DNA of 59,041 bases from Micromonospora parastrephiae (GTDB taxonomy: Bacteria > Actinomycetota > Actinomycetes > Mycobacteriales > Micromonosporaceae), in NCBI RefSeq assembly GCF_016802865.1, contig NZ_JAEVHM010000017.1, positions 1 to 59,041 of the forward strand, written 5' to 3'. The position numbers and the translations under genes were made by a program. The notes under the pieces were generated by a model, which was given only the letters and a program-made list of their open reading frames with translations, made no database searches and was not told the origin of the DNA. Of this stretch, positions 30,836-39,600 are shown piece by piece. Positions within the stretch are counted from its first letter, which is position 1. The number at the start of each line of letters is the position of its first letter.

Positions 30836-32086
30836 GTGCGGGTTCTCTTGGTGGGTGGTGGCGGGCGGGAGCATGCTCTCGCGCTCGGGTTGGTGGCTGA
30901 TCCGGCTGTTTCGGCGCTCGTTGCCGCGCCCGGTAACCCGGGGATCGCCTCGGTGGCTGAGCTGCGGACGGTGACCGCGACCGATCCGGCCGCGGTGGCG
31001 GCGCTGGCCGTGGAGACCGCAGCTGACCTGGTGGTGATCGGACCGGAGGCGCCCCTGGTCGCCGGGGTCGCCGACGCGGTACGCGCCAAGGGCATCGCCG
31101 TGTTCGGCCCGTCGGCCGAGGCCGCCCGGCTGGAGGGGTCCAAGGCATTCGCCAAGGACGTGATGACCGCCGCGAACGTGCCGACGGCGCGGGCGTACGT
31201 CTGCACGGACGAGGAGAGCACCGCTCGGGCGCTCGACGAGTTCGGCGCGCCGTACGTGGTGAAGGACGACGGGCTCGCGGCCGGCAAGGGCGTGGTGGTG
31301 ACCGATGACCGGTCCGCCGCGTTGGCGCACGCCGCGGAGTGTGGCCGGGTCGTGGTCGAGGAGTTCCTCGACGGCCCGGAGGTCAGCCTTTTCGTGGTCA
31401 CCGATGGCGAGGCGGCGCTGCCGCTGCTGCCCGCACAGGACTTCAAGCGGGTCGGCGATGGGGACACCGGCCCGAACACCGGCGGCATGGGTGCGTACGC
31501 GCCGCTGCCGTGGGCTCCGCCGGGCCTGGTCGACGAGGTGATGCGCGACGTCGTCCACCCGACCCTGGCCGAGTTGCGTCGCCGTGGCGCCCCGTTCGCG
31601 GGTCTGCTCTACGTCGGTCTGGCGATGACCGCCGCCGGTCCTCGGGTGATCGAGTTCAATGCGCGTTTCGGTGACCCGGAGACCCAGGTGGTGCTCGCGC
31701 TGCTGGAGACTCCGCTGGGTGGGCTGTTGCACGCGGCGGCCACCGGCACGTTGGCCGAGCATCCGCCGCTGCGCTGGCGGGACGGCGCCGCGGTCACCGT
31801 GGTGCTCGCGGCGCAGGGCTACCCGGCCGCGCCGCGTACCGGCGACGTGATCACCGGCGCGGACCGTCCGGGCATCATCCACGCCGGCACCGCCCTGCGG
31901 GCCGGCGACGGCGCGTTGGTGTCCGCCGGCGGCCGGGTCCTCTGCGGTACGGCCACCGGCGTCGACCTGGCCGCGGCGCGGGATGCCGCGTACGCGCTGG
32001 TGGACGGGGTGGAGCTGGCTGGCTCGCAGCACCGTACCGATATCGCCGCCGCTGCGGTCGAGGGCCGGATCACGATCCCTGGCTGA
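30836..32086 (+). CDS. purD: Phosphoribosylamine-glycine ligase
   Basis: Second step of purine synthesis, joining phosphoribosylamine and glycine with ATP; 416 residues. Marks are [17 protein letters not shown] at the N-terminus, APGNPGIA, the ATP-grasp segment [29 protein letters not shown], and the metal-binding [12 protein letters not shown]. The GTG start has a TAGGAT -10 box eight bases upstream. It lies 15 bases from the convergent acyl-CoA synthetase gene, leaving no room for a separate terminator. Confidence 0.97.
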   Translation: MRVLLVGGGGREHALALGLVADPAVSALVAAPGNPGIASVAELRTVTATDPAAVAALAVETAADLVVIGPEAPLVAGVADAVRAKGIAVFGPSAEAARLEGSKAFAKDVMTAANVPTARAYVCTDEESTARALDEFGAPYVVKDDGLAAGKGVVVTDDRSAALAHAAECGRVVVEEFLDGPEVSLFVVTDGEAALPLLPAQDFKRVGDGDTGPNTGGMGAYAPLPWAPPGLVDEVMRDVVHPTLAELRRRGAPFAGLLYVGLAMTAAGPRVIEFNARFGDPETQVVLALLETPLGGLLHAAATGTLAEHPPLRWRDGAAVTVVLAAQGYPAAPRTGDVITGADRPGIIHAGTALRAGDGALVSAGGRVLCGTATGVDLAAARDAAYALVDGVELAGSQHRTDIAAAAVEGRITIPG

Positions 32087-32102
32087 GAGTCGGGCCGGCG
32101 CC

Positions 32103-33665
32103 TCAGCCGTAGTAGCGGCGCAGTTCCCGGGCGAGCACCTTGCCGGTGGCGTTGCGGGGCAGGTATTTCACGAAGACCACGTCCCGGGGGACGGAGAACC
32201 GGGCCAGGTAGTGGCGGACGTACTCGCGGACCGCTTCGGGGTCGAGGGTTTCGCCGGGGTGCAGGGCGAGGAACGCGGCCAGTCGCTGGCCGTACTCTGG
32301 GTCGGGTACGCCGATCACGGCGGCCTCGCGGACCTGCGGCAGTTGGGCGAGCAGATCCTCCACCTCGGACGGGAAGACGTTCTCGCCGCCGGAGACGATC
32401 ATGTCGTCGGCGCGGCCGTCGACGAAGAGCAGCCCGTCGGCGTTGAGTCGACCGAGGTCGCCGGTGTCGAGCAGCCCGTCGCGGGTCTCCCGGCTGGCAC
32501 CGGAGGTGTAGCCCTCGAAGAGCATCTCGTTGCCGACGAAGATCCGCCCGACCCGTCCCTCGGGCACCGGCTGGCCGGCGTCGTCGAGGATCGCCAGGAG
32601 GGTGCCGTGTGGTGGCCGGCCGGCGGTGGTCGGCGTCTGACGCAGGTCCGGCGGTCCGGCGATGGACGCCCAGGAGACCTCGGTGGAGCCGTAGAGGTTG
32701 TACAGCACGTCCCCGTAGACGTCCATGAACTTCGGCGCCAACCCGCCGGGCAGGGCCGAGCCGCTGACCGCGACGACCTTGAGTTTGGGGCGCGGGTCCG
32801 GCGGGGGAACCTCCAGCAGCCGTTGCACCATCACCGGTACGGCGAACAGCGCGTCGCAGCGGTGTTCGACCAGGGCGGCGAGCGTGGCGGCCGGGTCGAA
32901 GCGGCGTTGCAGCACGATGGTGGCTCGTAGCGCGAAACAGACCTGGAGTGCGGCGAAGCCCCAGGTGTGGAAGATCGGTGCGGCGATCATCACGCGGTCC
33001 CTGGCGTGCAGGGGGATCCGGTCGATGATGGATACCAGCGGGCCGAAGCCGCTGGGCGTGGGCCGTCGGGCGCCCTTGGGTGCCCCGGTGGTGCCCGAGG
33101 TGAGCACGATGATCCGGCCGTCCCGCTCCGGCGGGTGCAGCTCGCCGGGCAGTGCTCCGACGACCAGTTCCTCGCGGGCGCGCTCGTCGAGGCGGGGCAG
33201 TTCGGCGGGGAGGCCGAGGACCCGATCGGCGAACTCGTCGTCGTGCACCAGCAGGCGGAGTCGCTGCTCCTCGGCGACGGTGGCCAGTTGGGCCGCGGAG
33301 AGGCCGGTGTTGACGAGGACCGCGTCGACACCCAGCAGGGTGGCCGCGACGATCGTCTCGATCAGCCCGTGGTGGTTGCGGCAGAGCACGCCGATCCGGT
33401 CGCCGGCCTGTACGCCGAGCCCGGCCCGCATCGATCGGGCCATGCGTTCGGCCCGGTCGAGGAGGTCCTGGTAGGTCAGCTCGTTGCCGTCCTCGTCGAT
33501 GACCGCTGGTCGACCGGGGTCCCGCGCGGCTGCCTGGCGGAGTTCACCGGCGAGGCTCCACCCCCACGTGCGCAACGCGTTGAGCTGCGAGGCGATCCGG
33601 ACCGGCCGGCCCGGGGTGAGCAGGCCGCGACGGGTCAGCGTGGCAACGATGAACGGCAGGTCCAT
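32103..33665 (-). CDS. Acyl-CoA synthetase (AMP-dependent ligase)
   Basis: Activates a carboxylic acid as acyl-AMP and then acyl-CoA; 520 residues. The ATP loop is LTSGTTGAPKGA, the A5 motif NLYGSTEVSW, the A7/A8 region LDTGDLGRL with the hinge, and the A10 lysine in PRNATGKVLARE. Similar actinobacterial proteins act on medium or long-chain fatty acids; the chain length here is not known. ATG 33665 has a near-perfect AAGGAGGT ribosome-binding site eight bases upstream, which decides the start against a longer frame. It is separated from the acyl-CoA dehydrogenase by a terminator-like hairpin, so it may have its own promoter. Confidence 0.9.
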   Translation of the reverse strand: MDLPFIVATLTRRGLLTPGRPVRIASQLNALRTWGWSLAGELRQAAARDPGRPAVIDEDGNELTYQDLLDRAERMARSMRAGLGVQAGDRIGVLCRNHHGLIETIVAATLLGVDAVLVNTGLSAAQLATVAEEQRLRLLVHDDEFADRVLGLPAELPRLDERAREELVVGALPGELHPPERDGRIIVLTSGTTGAPKGARRPTPSGFGPLVSIIDRIPLHARDRVMIAAPIFHTWGFAALQVCFALRATIVLQRRFDPAATLAALVEHRCDALFAVPVMVQRLLEVPPPDPRPKLKVVAVSGSALPGGLAPKFMDVYGDVLYNLYGSTEVSWASIAGPPDLRQTPTTAGRPPHGTLLAILDDAGQPVPEGRVGRIFVGNEMLFEGYTSGASRETRDGLLDTGDLGRLNADGLLFVDGRADDMIVSGGENVFPSEVEDLLAQLPQVREAAVIGVPDPEYGQRLAAFLALHPGETLDPEAVREYVRHYLARFSVPRDVVFVKYLPRNATGKVLARELRRYYG

Positions 33666-33825
33666 GCCGCAGACCTCCTTCGGGGGCGGTACGCGGACAG
33701 GGCGGTGGCGCTCCCCGTCCGTCGGGGCGTCGTCCTTGATCATGCACCCGGCGTGGCACGAGACCCAGCCGGCGTCGGCGTGGGGTGACGAAGACGGCAC
33801 GGATAGGTAGGAGTACGCCGCCGAT

Positions 33826-33883
33826 CCCTTGGCCCGGCCCGAGCCGGAACGCCGAGGCGCCCGAGCGACAGCCGGGCCAAGGG
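33826..33883 (-). terminator. Terminator after the acyl-CoA dehydrogenase gene
   Basis: Perfect 13-bp arms CCCTTGGCCCGGC and its complement (33826-33838, 33871-33883) enclose a 32-base loop with its own GC pairing, 16 bases downstream of the minus-strand stop at 33900. Confidence 0.65.
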
Positions 33884-33899
33884 ACGGCCAACCGGAGGG

Positions 33900-35114
33900 T
33901 CAGCGAATCTGCATTCCGGAGATCGCCCTTGAGATGACCAGCCGCTGGATTTCGGAGGTGCCCTCGAAGATGGTGTAGATCTTGGCGTCGCGGTACCAGC
34001 GCTCGACCGGGTGGTCGCGCAGGAAGCCGGCTCCGCCGAGCAACTGCACCGCCTTCTCGGTGACCGACACCGCCACCTCACCGGCCTTGAGCTTGGACAT
34101 CGAGCCCTCACCCGCGGTGAACGGACGGTTGTTGCGACCCATCCAGGAGGCCCGCCAGACGAGCAGACGCGCTGCGTCGATCTCCATCCGCATGTCGGCC
34201 AGCGCGAACGCGACCGCCTGGTTCTCGATGATGGGCCGCCCGAACTGGACCCGGTCCTTGGCGTAGTCCAGGGCGTACTCGTAGGCGGCCCGGGCCACGC
34301 CGAGCGCCTGCGCGCCCACGGTGGGTCGGGACAGCTCGAAGGTGCGCATCGCGGCCTGCCCGGTGGCCCGCCGACCGGAGCGGGCCCGGTCCAGGCGTTC
34401 CAGGAGGGCGTCGCGTCCGCCGAGCAGGCAACGGCCGGGTACGCGTACCCAGTCGAGGAACACGTCGGCGGTGTGCGACGCGCGCAGGCCGAGTTTGCGC
34501 AGCTTGCGGGTGGCGGCCAGGCCGGGGGTGCCCGGCGGTACGACGAACGCCGCCTGGCCCCGGGAGCCGAGCGTGGGGTCGACCGACGCGGTGACCACGT
34601 GCACTCCGGCTATGCCGCCGTTGGTGGCGTACGCCTTCTGGCCGTTCAGCACCCACTCGTCGGTGGCCTCGTCGTAGACCGCTCGGGTGCGCATCGCGCC
34701 GACGTCGGAGCCGGCCTCGGGTTCGCTGGTGCAGAACGCGGCGACGGCCGGCGAGTCGACGTCGCCGAAGCACTGTGGCACCCACTCGACCATCTGGTCG
34801 GGGGTGCCGGCGCCGTAGATGGCGGCGACGGCGAGCGAGGTGCCGAAGATGGAGAGGCCGATGCCGGCGTCACCCCAGAAGAGTTCCTCGCTGGCAATGG
34901 GCAGGGAGAGCCCGGTGGGATCGGCCCAGCAGGTGGCGAGGAACTCGAAGCCGTAGAGGCCGACCTTGGCGGCCTCCTGGATCACCGGCCACGGGGTGTC
35001 CTCGCGCTCGTCCCACTCGGCGGCGGCCGGGCGCACGACCTCGGCGGCGAAGCCGTGCACCCAGTCGCGTAGATCCCGCTGTTCCTCGTTCAGGTCGAGC
35101 GAGAACTCGGCCAT
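33900..35114 (-). CDS. Acyl-CoA dehydrogenase
   Basis: An FAD enzyme of beta-oxidation, 404 residues. It has the N-terminal helical domain (EEQRDLRDWVHGFAAEVVRP), the FAD-binding middle domain with CTSEPEAGSDVGAMRT and ATNGGIAGVH, and the C-terminal helical domain with DRVQFGRPI, QLLGGAGFLRDHPVERWYRDAKI and the catalytic base Glu384 in YTIFEGTSEIQ. It starts one base after the SCP2 gene stop, so both are one operon. A TetR gene is divergent upstream. A terminator-like hairpin follows. Confidence 0.93.
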   Translation of the reverse strand: MAEFSLDLNEEQRDLRDWVHGFAAEVVRPAAAEWDEREDTPWPVIQEAAKVGLYGFEFLATCWADPTGLSLPIASEELFWGDAGIGLSIFGTSLAVAAIYGAGTPDQMVEWVPQCFGDVDSPAVAAFCTSEPEAGSDVGAMRTRAVYDEATDEWVLNGQKAYATNGGIAGVHVVTASVDPTLGSRGQAAFVVPPGTPGLAATRKLRKLGLRASHTADVFLDWVRVPGRCLLGGRDALLERLDRARSGRRATGQAAMRTFELSRPTVGAQALGVARAAYEYALDYAKDRVQFGRPIIENQAVAFALADMRMEIDAARLLVWRASWMGRNNRPFTAGEGSMSKLKAGEVAVSVTEKAVQLLGGAGFLRDHPVERWYRDAKIYTIFEGTSEIQRLVISRAISGMQIR

Positions 35115-35115
35115 G

Positions 35116-35568
35116 TCAGGCCTTGGGGATGTCGAACAGGTTGGCGATGTTGGCGGCGAGCCCGAGGTCGCCCTTCGCCTTCAGCTTGCCGGTCATGAAC
35201 ATCATCACCGGGTTGGCGCCACCGGAGACGATCTTCAGGAACTCGACCGGGCCCATGGTCAGGCTCAGCTTCGGGTCGTGCTGCGGGGTCTCGTTCACGT
35301 CGCACTTGCCGTCGGCGATGACCACCTCGTAGGTGTCGCTGCCACCGTCGGGGCGACCGGTGATGACCCAGTGGATGACCGCGTTGGTGGAGCCGGCCCG
35401 GTCCGCCCGGAACAGCGACGGCATCCGGCCGAACACCTCGCCCAGGACCTTGCCGCGCAGGTCGCCGGACATCACCTGGGCGATCTTGTCGTCCGGGGTG
35501 GACTTGACCAGCTGGGCGAACTCCTTGGGGCCGACGTTGGCGAACGTGGCCGGGTCGAAGTCAGTCAT
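35116..35568 (-). CDS. SCP2 sterol-binding-domain protein
   Basis: A 150-residue single-domain SCP2 protein that binds fatty acyl chains or sterols. Features are the N-terminal FANVGPKEFAQLVK, the beta sheet with VIHWVITGRPDG and SLTMGPVEFLKIVSG, and the C-terminal GKLKAKGDLGLAANIANLF typical of the fold. First gene of the operon with acyl-CoA dehydrogenase; GGAAGG precedes ATG 35568. The 68-bp gap to the divergent TetR gene contains a paired operator. It likely presents lipid to the dehydrogenase. Confidence 0.9.
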   Translation of the reverse strand: MTDFDPATFANVGPKEFAQLVKSTPDDKIAQVMSGDLRGKVLGEVFGRMPSLFRADRAGSTNAVIHWVITGRPDGGSDTYEVVIADGKCDVNETPQHDPKLSLTMGPVEFLKIVSGGANPVMMFMTGKLKAKGDLGLAANIANLFDIPKA

Positions 35569-35593
35569 GAGGTGCGCCTTCCGGAAGATTTGG

Positions 35594-35623
35594 CTACTCG
35601 CGCGTAACCCTACGCACGAGTAG
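35594..35623. promoter_or_regulatory. Putative fatty-acid TetR operator, paired sites
   Basis: CTACTCGCGCGTAA (35594-35607) is followed by its near inverse (35610-35623), which ends CACGAGTAG. The outer CTACTCG/CGAGTAG arms are perfect. It covers the promoter region of the TetR gene and lies 26 bp from the SCP2 start. A related single site occurs at 46061. Confidence 0.6.
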
Positions 35624-35624
35624 G

Positions 35625-35630
35625 TATGCT
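35625..35630 (+). promoter_or_regulatory. -10 box of the TetR gene, leaderless type
   Basis: TATGCT ends six bases before GTG 35637 and directly abuts the operator pair. Confidence 0.45.
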
Positions 35631-35636
35631 CGCAAG

Positions 35637-36275
35637 GTGTCCACCGCCCCCGCCTTCAAGCGCCTGCCACGGGCCGTCCGCGAGCAGCAGATGCTCGACG
35701 CGGCCGTGAAGGTCTTCTCCCGGCGCGGCTTCCACGCCGCCAGCATGGACGAGATCGCGGAGGACGCCGGCATCTCCAAGCCCATGGTGTACGCGTACCT
35801 CGGCACCAAGGAGGAGCTGTTCGTCGCCTGCCTGCACCGGGAGGGCACCCGGATGATGCAGGCCATCGCCGGTGCCGCCGCCCCCGACCTGCCGGCCGAC
35901 GAACGGCTCTGGCGCGGACTGAAGGCGTTCTTCGGCTTCGTCGGCGCACACCGCGACGGCTGGGCGGTGCTCTACCGGCAGGCCCGGGGCGAGCAGCCGT
36001 TCGCCGGCGAGTTGGCCACGATGCGGGCCCGGCTCGTCGAGGTGGTCGCCGGGATGCTCGACCACGCGCTACGCGCCGAGGGCCGCGAGATCACGGCCGT
36101 CGACCTGGAGGTGGTCGCGTACGCGCTGGTCGGCGCGTCCGAGTCGTTGGCCGACTGGCTCGCGGATCACCCGGAGGCCGACCCGGAGAAGACCGCCACC
36201 CGGATGATGAACGTGGCCTGGCTCGGCGCCGGCCAGCTCCTGCACGGTGTCACCTGGCGCCCGCCGGCGGGCTGA
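35637..36275 (+). CDS. TetR-family regulator of the SCP2/acyl-CoA dehydrogenase operon
   Basis: A 212-residue TetR repressor. The DNA-binding domain (about residues 10-60) includes MLDAAVKVFSRRGFHAASMDEIAEDAGISKPMVYAYLGTKEELF, split here as helix 1, HTH and exit. The C-terminal domain is helical and presumably binds an acyl-CoA. It is divergent from SCP2 and acyl-CoA dehydrogenase genes and faces a paired CTACTCG dyad, so control of that operon and itself is likely. A related dyad between fabG4 and fadA2 suggests a wider lipid regulon. Confidence 0.88.
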   Translation: MSTAPAFKRLPRAVREQQMLDAAVKVFSRRGFHAASMDEIAEDAGISKPMVYAYLGTKEELFVACLHREGTRMMQAIAGAAAPDLPADERLWRGLKAFFGFVGAHRDGWAVLYRQARGEQPFAGELATMRARLVEVVAGMLDHALRAEGREITAVDLEVVAYALVGASESLADWLADHPEADPEKTATRMMNVAWLGAGQLLHGVTWRPPAG

Positions 36276-36283
36276 CCCGGACT

Positions 36284-36928
36284 TCACCGCACGTGGGTCC
36301 CACCCACCGGCTCGGCCATCGGTGCCGACCGCGCCGATCGGCGGCGCCTGCCGAACCAGCGCACCACCTCGACGACCAGGGCCATCGTCAGCGCGAGACC
36401 CAGGCCGAGCAGCAGGCCGCGCAGCGGATCCTGCTCGAACGCCATCCCGCCGAGGTAGCCGACCAGCCCCGAGTAGAGCCCCCAGGAGCCGGCGGCGAGG
36501 GCGTCGAAGGCCAGGAAGCGTCGACGCGGATAGTGGACGGCCCCCATGGTGAGGGTGACCGCGGTCCGGCCACCCGGCACGTAACGGGCGACGGTGAGGA
36601 TCAGACCGCCCCGGGTGGCGATTCCCCGGCGGGCACGCTCGACGGCGGCCCGGCGCCGGCCGTCGGCCGGGAGCCGGTCGAGCAGCCGGGTGCCACCGCC
36701 TCGCCCGATGGCGTACGAGATGTGGTCGCCGACCAGCGCACCGGCGGCGGCCACCAGGATCACCGCGGGCAGGTACGGCGCGCCGGAGGCCGCGAACACC
36801 CCGGCGGTGATCACCGCTGTCTCGCTCGGCACCACCGGGAAGAAACCGTCGAGCACCGCGATCGTGAAGATCGCCAGGTACACCCACGGCGAGGACATCG
36901 TCTGATGCAGCAGGTCGAGCAGATCCAT
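36284..36928 (-). CDS. DedA-family membrane protein, paralogue 1
   Basis: A 214-residue protein of the DedA/VTT superfamily. It has FPVVPSETAVITAGVFAASG, GDHISYAIGRGGG and the signature ARYVPGGRTAVTLTMGAVHY, with about five hydrophobic segments and an Arg-rich C-terminus. It is closely similar to the gene at 38913; the two share GDHISYAIGRGGG, PGGRTAVTLTMGAV and the ending of each domain. A two-component system is sandwiched between them. ATG 36928 is used because upstream codons run into non-coding sequence. Substrate unknown; other DedA proteins move lipid carriers. Confidence 0.87.
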   Translation of the reverse strand: MDLLDLLHQTMSSPWVYLAIFTIAVLDGFFPVVPSETAVITAGVFAASGAPYLPAVILVAAAGALVGDHISYAIGRGGGTRLLDRLPADGRRRAAVERARRGIATRGGLILTVARYVPGGRTAVTLTMGAVHYPRRRFLAFDALAAGSWGLYSGLVGYLGGMAFEQDPLRGLLLGLGLALTMALVVEVVRWFGRRRRSARSAPMAEPVGGTHVR

Positions 36929-37085
36929 GGTCCCGATGCTGGTGCCGGCGACGGCTCCCGCCATCGGCCAGTGGTCAGCCGCGCGGGATGACTTAGGTAG
37001 CGTCCGGCCCGGACGGCGGGTAGGGGTCTTCCCCCACCGCACCCGGGTCTGTCCGTCGCCGCGGCCCGATCCGCCGGTGAGGCCC

Positions 37086-37091
37086 TACGCT
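37086..37091 (+). promoter_or_regulatory. -10 box of the histidine kinase gene, leaderless type
   Basis: TACGCT ends six bases before GTG 37098, with no ribosome-binding site between. Confidence 0.4.
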
Positions 37092-37097
37092 CGCTGC

Positions 37098-38249
37098 GTG
37101 GCCTCCAGCGCCGTCGTGCTTCGGCGGGTCGTCGAGCGGTACGCCCCGTGGCTGCTCGCTGTCGTGGTCGCCGCCGCCGTCTGGGCCAGTGCGACCGGCG
37201 CGATCGGGGTCCGCTCGCCGCTGCCGCCCGTCGTCGCGCTGCTCGTCGCCGTGGCCTCCGGTTGGGCCGCCAGCCTGGTTCGGACCCGGCGCTGGCCGCT
37301 GTTCCTGGCCGCTGCGGTCGGCTGGTTGGTGCTCGCCGCCGCGGCGCCCGGGGTCGTCGCCTCGTACCAGGCGGGCCTGCGGCTGCGTGGTCGGCGGCTC
37401 ACCGACTTCCTCCTCGGAGCCGCCCTCGTGCTGGCCGGTGGGGTGCTGGTCGGGCTGGAGGTGGGCGGCGTGCGTCGGCTCACCACCGCCACCCTCGGCA
37501 ACGTGCTGCTGCTCGTCCTCTGGCTGGTCGGGTTTCCCCTGGTCCTGGGTCTCTGGGTGCGGGCGCGCCGGGACACGCTCGCCGCGCTACGGGACCGGGC
37601 CGAGCGCCTGGAACGCGAGCAGGAGGCCCGTGCCGACCGGGTCCGCGCCGAGGAACGGACCCGGATCGCCCGGGAGATGCACGACGTGGTGGCGCACCAG
37701 GTGTCGCTGATGGTGGTGCACGCCGGCGCGTTGGAGGTGACGGCCGCCGACCCGGCGACGGTCGAGGCCGCCGCGCTGATCCGCAGGACCGGCCGGCAGG
37801 CGCTCACCGACCTGCGCGAGGTGCTGGGCGTGCTGCGGCAGGGCGGTCCGACCACGGTGCCGGAGCGCGGGCTGGACGCCCTGGACGAGCTGATCGGGGA
37901 GTCCCGCTCCGCCGGACTCCGGGTACGGCGGCGGGACGAGGGCGTTCCCGCGGCGCTGCCCGCAACGGTGGGGCGCACCGCGTACCGGGTGGTCCGAGAG
38001 GCGCTGACCAACGTGCGCAAGCACGCCGCCGACGCCGAGACGACGGTCTGTCTGCGGTACCTGCCCGACGGGTTGGAGGTGGCGGTCCGCAACGGCCCGT
38101 CCGGAGCCGGGCAATCTCTACCCGGTGCCGGGCAGGGGTTGCTCGGGCTGCGCGAGCGGGTGGAACTGCTCGGCGGACGGCTGGAGGCGGCGCCGGCGGA
38201 CGGCGGGTTCCTGGTCCGGGCCCTGATCCCGGTGGAGGGTGCGGCGTGA
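37098..38249 (+). CDS. Sensor histidine kinase (NarL-partner type, HisKA_3)
   Basis: A 383-residue membrane kinase. Residues 1-155 contain five or six hydrophobic helices (AVVVAAAVWASATGAIG, VALLVAVASGWAASLV, FLLGAALVLAGGVLVGL, VLLLVLWLVGFPLVLGL) with almost no extracellular part, so it probably senses the membrane. A coiled coil leads to the HisKA_3 dimerisation domain with phospho-acceptor His195 in AREMHDVVAHQ. The ATPase domain follows with REALTNVRKHA and GQGLLGLRERVELLGG. It overlaps the response-regulator start by GTGA. Flanked by two DedA genes. Confidence 0.9.
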   Translation: MASSAVVLRRVVERYAPWLLAVVVAAAVWASATGAIGVRSPLPPVVALLVAVASGWAASLVRTRRWPLFLAAAVGWLVLAAAAPGVVASYQAGLRLRGRRLTDFLLGAALVLAGGVLVGLEVGGVRRLTTATLGNVLLLVLWLVGFPLVLGLWVRARRDTLAALRDRAERLEREQEARADRVRAEERTRIAREMHDVVAHQVSLMVVHAGALEVTAADPATVEAAALIRRTGRQALTDLREVLGVLRQGGPTTVPERGLDALDELIGESRSAGLRVRRRDEGVPAALPATVGRTAYRVVREALTNVRKHAADAETTVCLRYLPDGLEVAVRNGPSGAGQSLPGAGQGLLGLRERVELLGGRLEAAPADGGFLVRALIPVEGAA

Positions 38250-38887
38250 TCCGGGTGGTGGTGGTGGACGACGAGCAACTCGTCCGGGCCGGGCTGCGAC
38301 TCATCCTGGAGGCGGCCGAGGACATCACGGTGGTGGGCGAGGCCGCGGACGGCGCCGGCGCGCTGGAGCAGGCCCACCGGTTACGCCCCGACGTCGTGCT
38401 GCTCGACGTGCGGATGCCGGGCGTCGACGGGCTGACCGTCGCGCCCGACGTGATCGCCGCCGGCCCGAAGGTGATCATGCTGACCACCTTCGACGTCGAC
38501 GAGTACGTGCACCGGGCGCTGCGGGCCGGGGCGGTGGGTTTCCTACTCAAGGACACTCCGCCCCGCGAGCTCACCGCCGCCGTCCGCACGGTGGCCGCCG
38601 GGAACGCGATGCTCGCCCCGACGGTGACCCGGCGCCTGATCAGCTCGTTCGCCGAGCGTGGTCCGGCCCGTCGGGACGCGGCGCGCCGACGGCTCGCCCC
38701 GCTCACCGCGCGCGAGCTGGAGATCGTCCGGGAGGTGGCGCGCGGGCTTGGCAACGCGGAGATCGCCCGGCGGCTCGCGATGAGCGAGGCCACCGTGAAG
38801 GCGCACGTCAGTCGGGCGCTGGCGAAACTTCAGGCGGGCAACCGGGTGCAACTGGCGATCCTTGTGCACGACGCTGACCTGCTGTGA
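38246..38887 (+). CDS. NarL/LuxR-family response regulator
   Basis: A 213-residue regulator. The receiver domain has the acidic pair VVDDE, phospho-acceptor Asp54 in VLLDVRMPG, and the Lys in GFLLKDTPP. The C-terminal LuxR-type HTH contains LTARELEIVREVARGLGNAEIARRL with SEATVKAHVSRALAKL. It overlaps its partner kinase by four bases, so the two are translated together. Targets are unknown; the flanking DedA genes or a cell-envelope response are candidates. Confidence 0.92.
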   Translation: MIRVVVVDDEQLVRAGLRLILEAAEDITVVGEAADGAGALEQAHRLRPDVVLLDVRMPGVDGLTVAPDVIAAGPKVIMLTTFDVDEYVHRALRAGAVGFLLKDTPPRELTAAVRTVAAGNAMLAPTVTRRLISSFAERGPARRDAARRRLAPLTARELEIVREVARGLGNAEIARRLAMSEATVKAHVSRALAKLQAGNRVQLAILVHDADLL

Positions 38888-38912
38888 CGGGTGGCAGGCC
38901 GATCGAGCCCGG

Positions 38913-39530
38913 TCAGTGGCGGGCGGCGGCGTGGCGGTGTGCCCGGCGGCGCAGCCAACGGACGCCCTCGATGCCCAGCGTGACGATCACCGAGAGGCCG
39001 ATCCCGGCGAGGATTCCCCTCACGGGGTGGCGCTCGAAGGCCAGCCCACCGAAGTAGCCGAGCAGACCGCAGTACAGGGCCCAGCTGACCGTCGCGATCG
39101 CGTCGTACAGCAGGAACGACCGGCGTGGATAACGCACCGCGCCCATGGTGAGGGTGACCGCGGTCCGGCCGCCCGGCAGGTACCGGGAGGTGGTCAGGAT
39201 CAGCCCGCCGCGCCGGTCCAGCGCGCGTCGGGCCCACTCCGAGCTGGCCCGCCGGCGGCTGTTGTCGGGAAACCGGGCGAGCCGGTTCGCGCCGCCGCCG
39301 CGCCCGATGGCGTACGAGATGTGGTCGCCGGCGCAGGCGCCCAACGCGGCGGCGACGATCACCGCCGCCAGGTTGGGGTTGCCGCCGGTGGAGAGCACGG
39401 CGGCGGTGATGACGGCCGCCTCGCCGGGTACGGCCGGGAAGAACGCGTCGACCGCCGTGAGCCCGAAGATCAGCAGATACACCCATGGCGAGGTGACCAG
39501 CTGTCGGAGCAGGTCGAGCACGGAGTCCAT
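38913..39530 (-). CDS. DedA-family membrane protein, paralogue 2
   Basis: A 205-residue DedA protein, similar throughout to the one at 36284: FPAVPGEAAVITAAVLSTGG, GDHISYAIGRGGG, SRYLPGGRTAVTLTMGAV and an Arg/His-rich C-terminus. ATG 39530 is used. Both paralogues are on the minus strand while the two-component genes between them are on the plus strand. It ends 25 bases from the response-regulator stop, converging with it. Confidence 0.87.
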   Translation of the reverse strand: MDSVLDLLRQLVTSPWVYLLIFGLTAVDAFFPAVPGEAAVITAAVLSTGGNPNLAAVIVAAALGACAGDHISYAIGRGGGANRLARFPDNSRRRASSEWARRALDRRGGLILTTSRYLPGGRTAVTLTMGAVRYPRRSFLLYDAIATVSWALYCGLLGYFGGLAFERHPVRGILAGIGLSVIVTLGIEGVRWLRRRAHRHAAARH

Positions 39531-39600
39531 GCACTCATGCTCGCCGGGTGCGACCCGCCCGGTGGCCGAGTCGGCGGATCACCCGCGTTCGACCAGGGCC

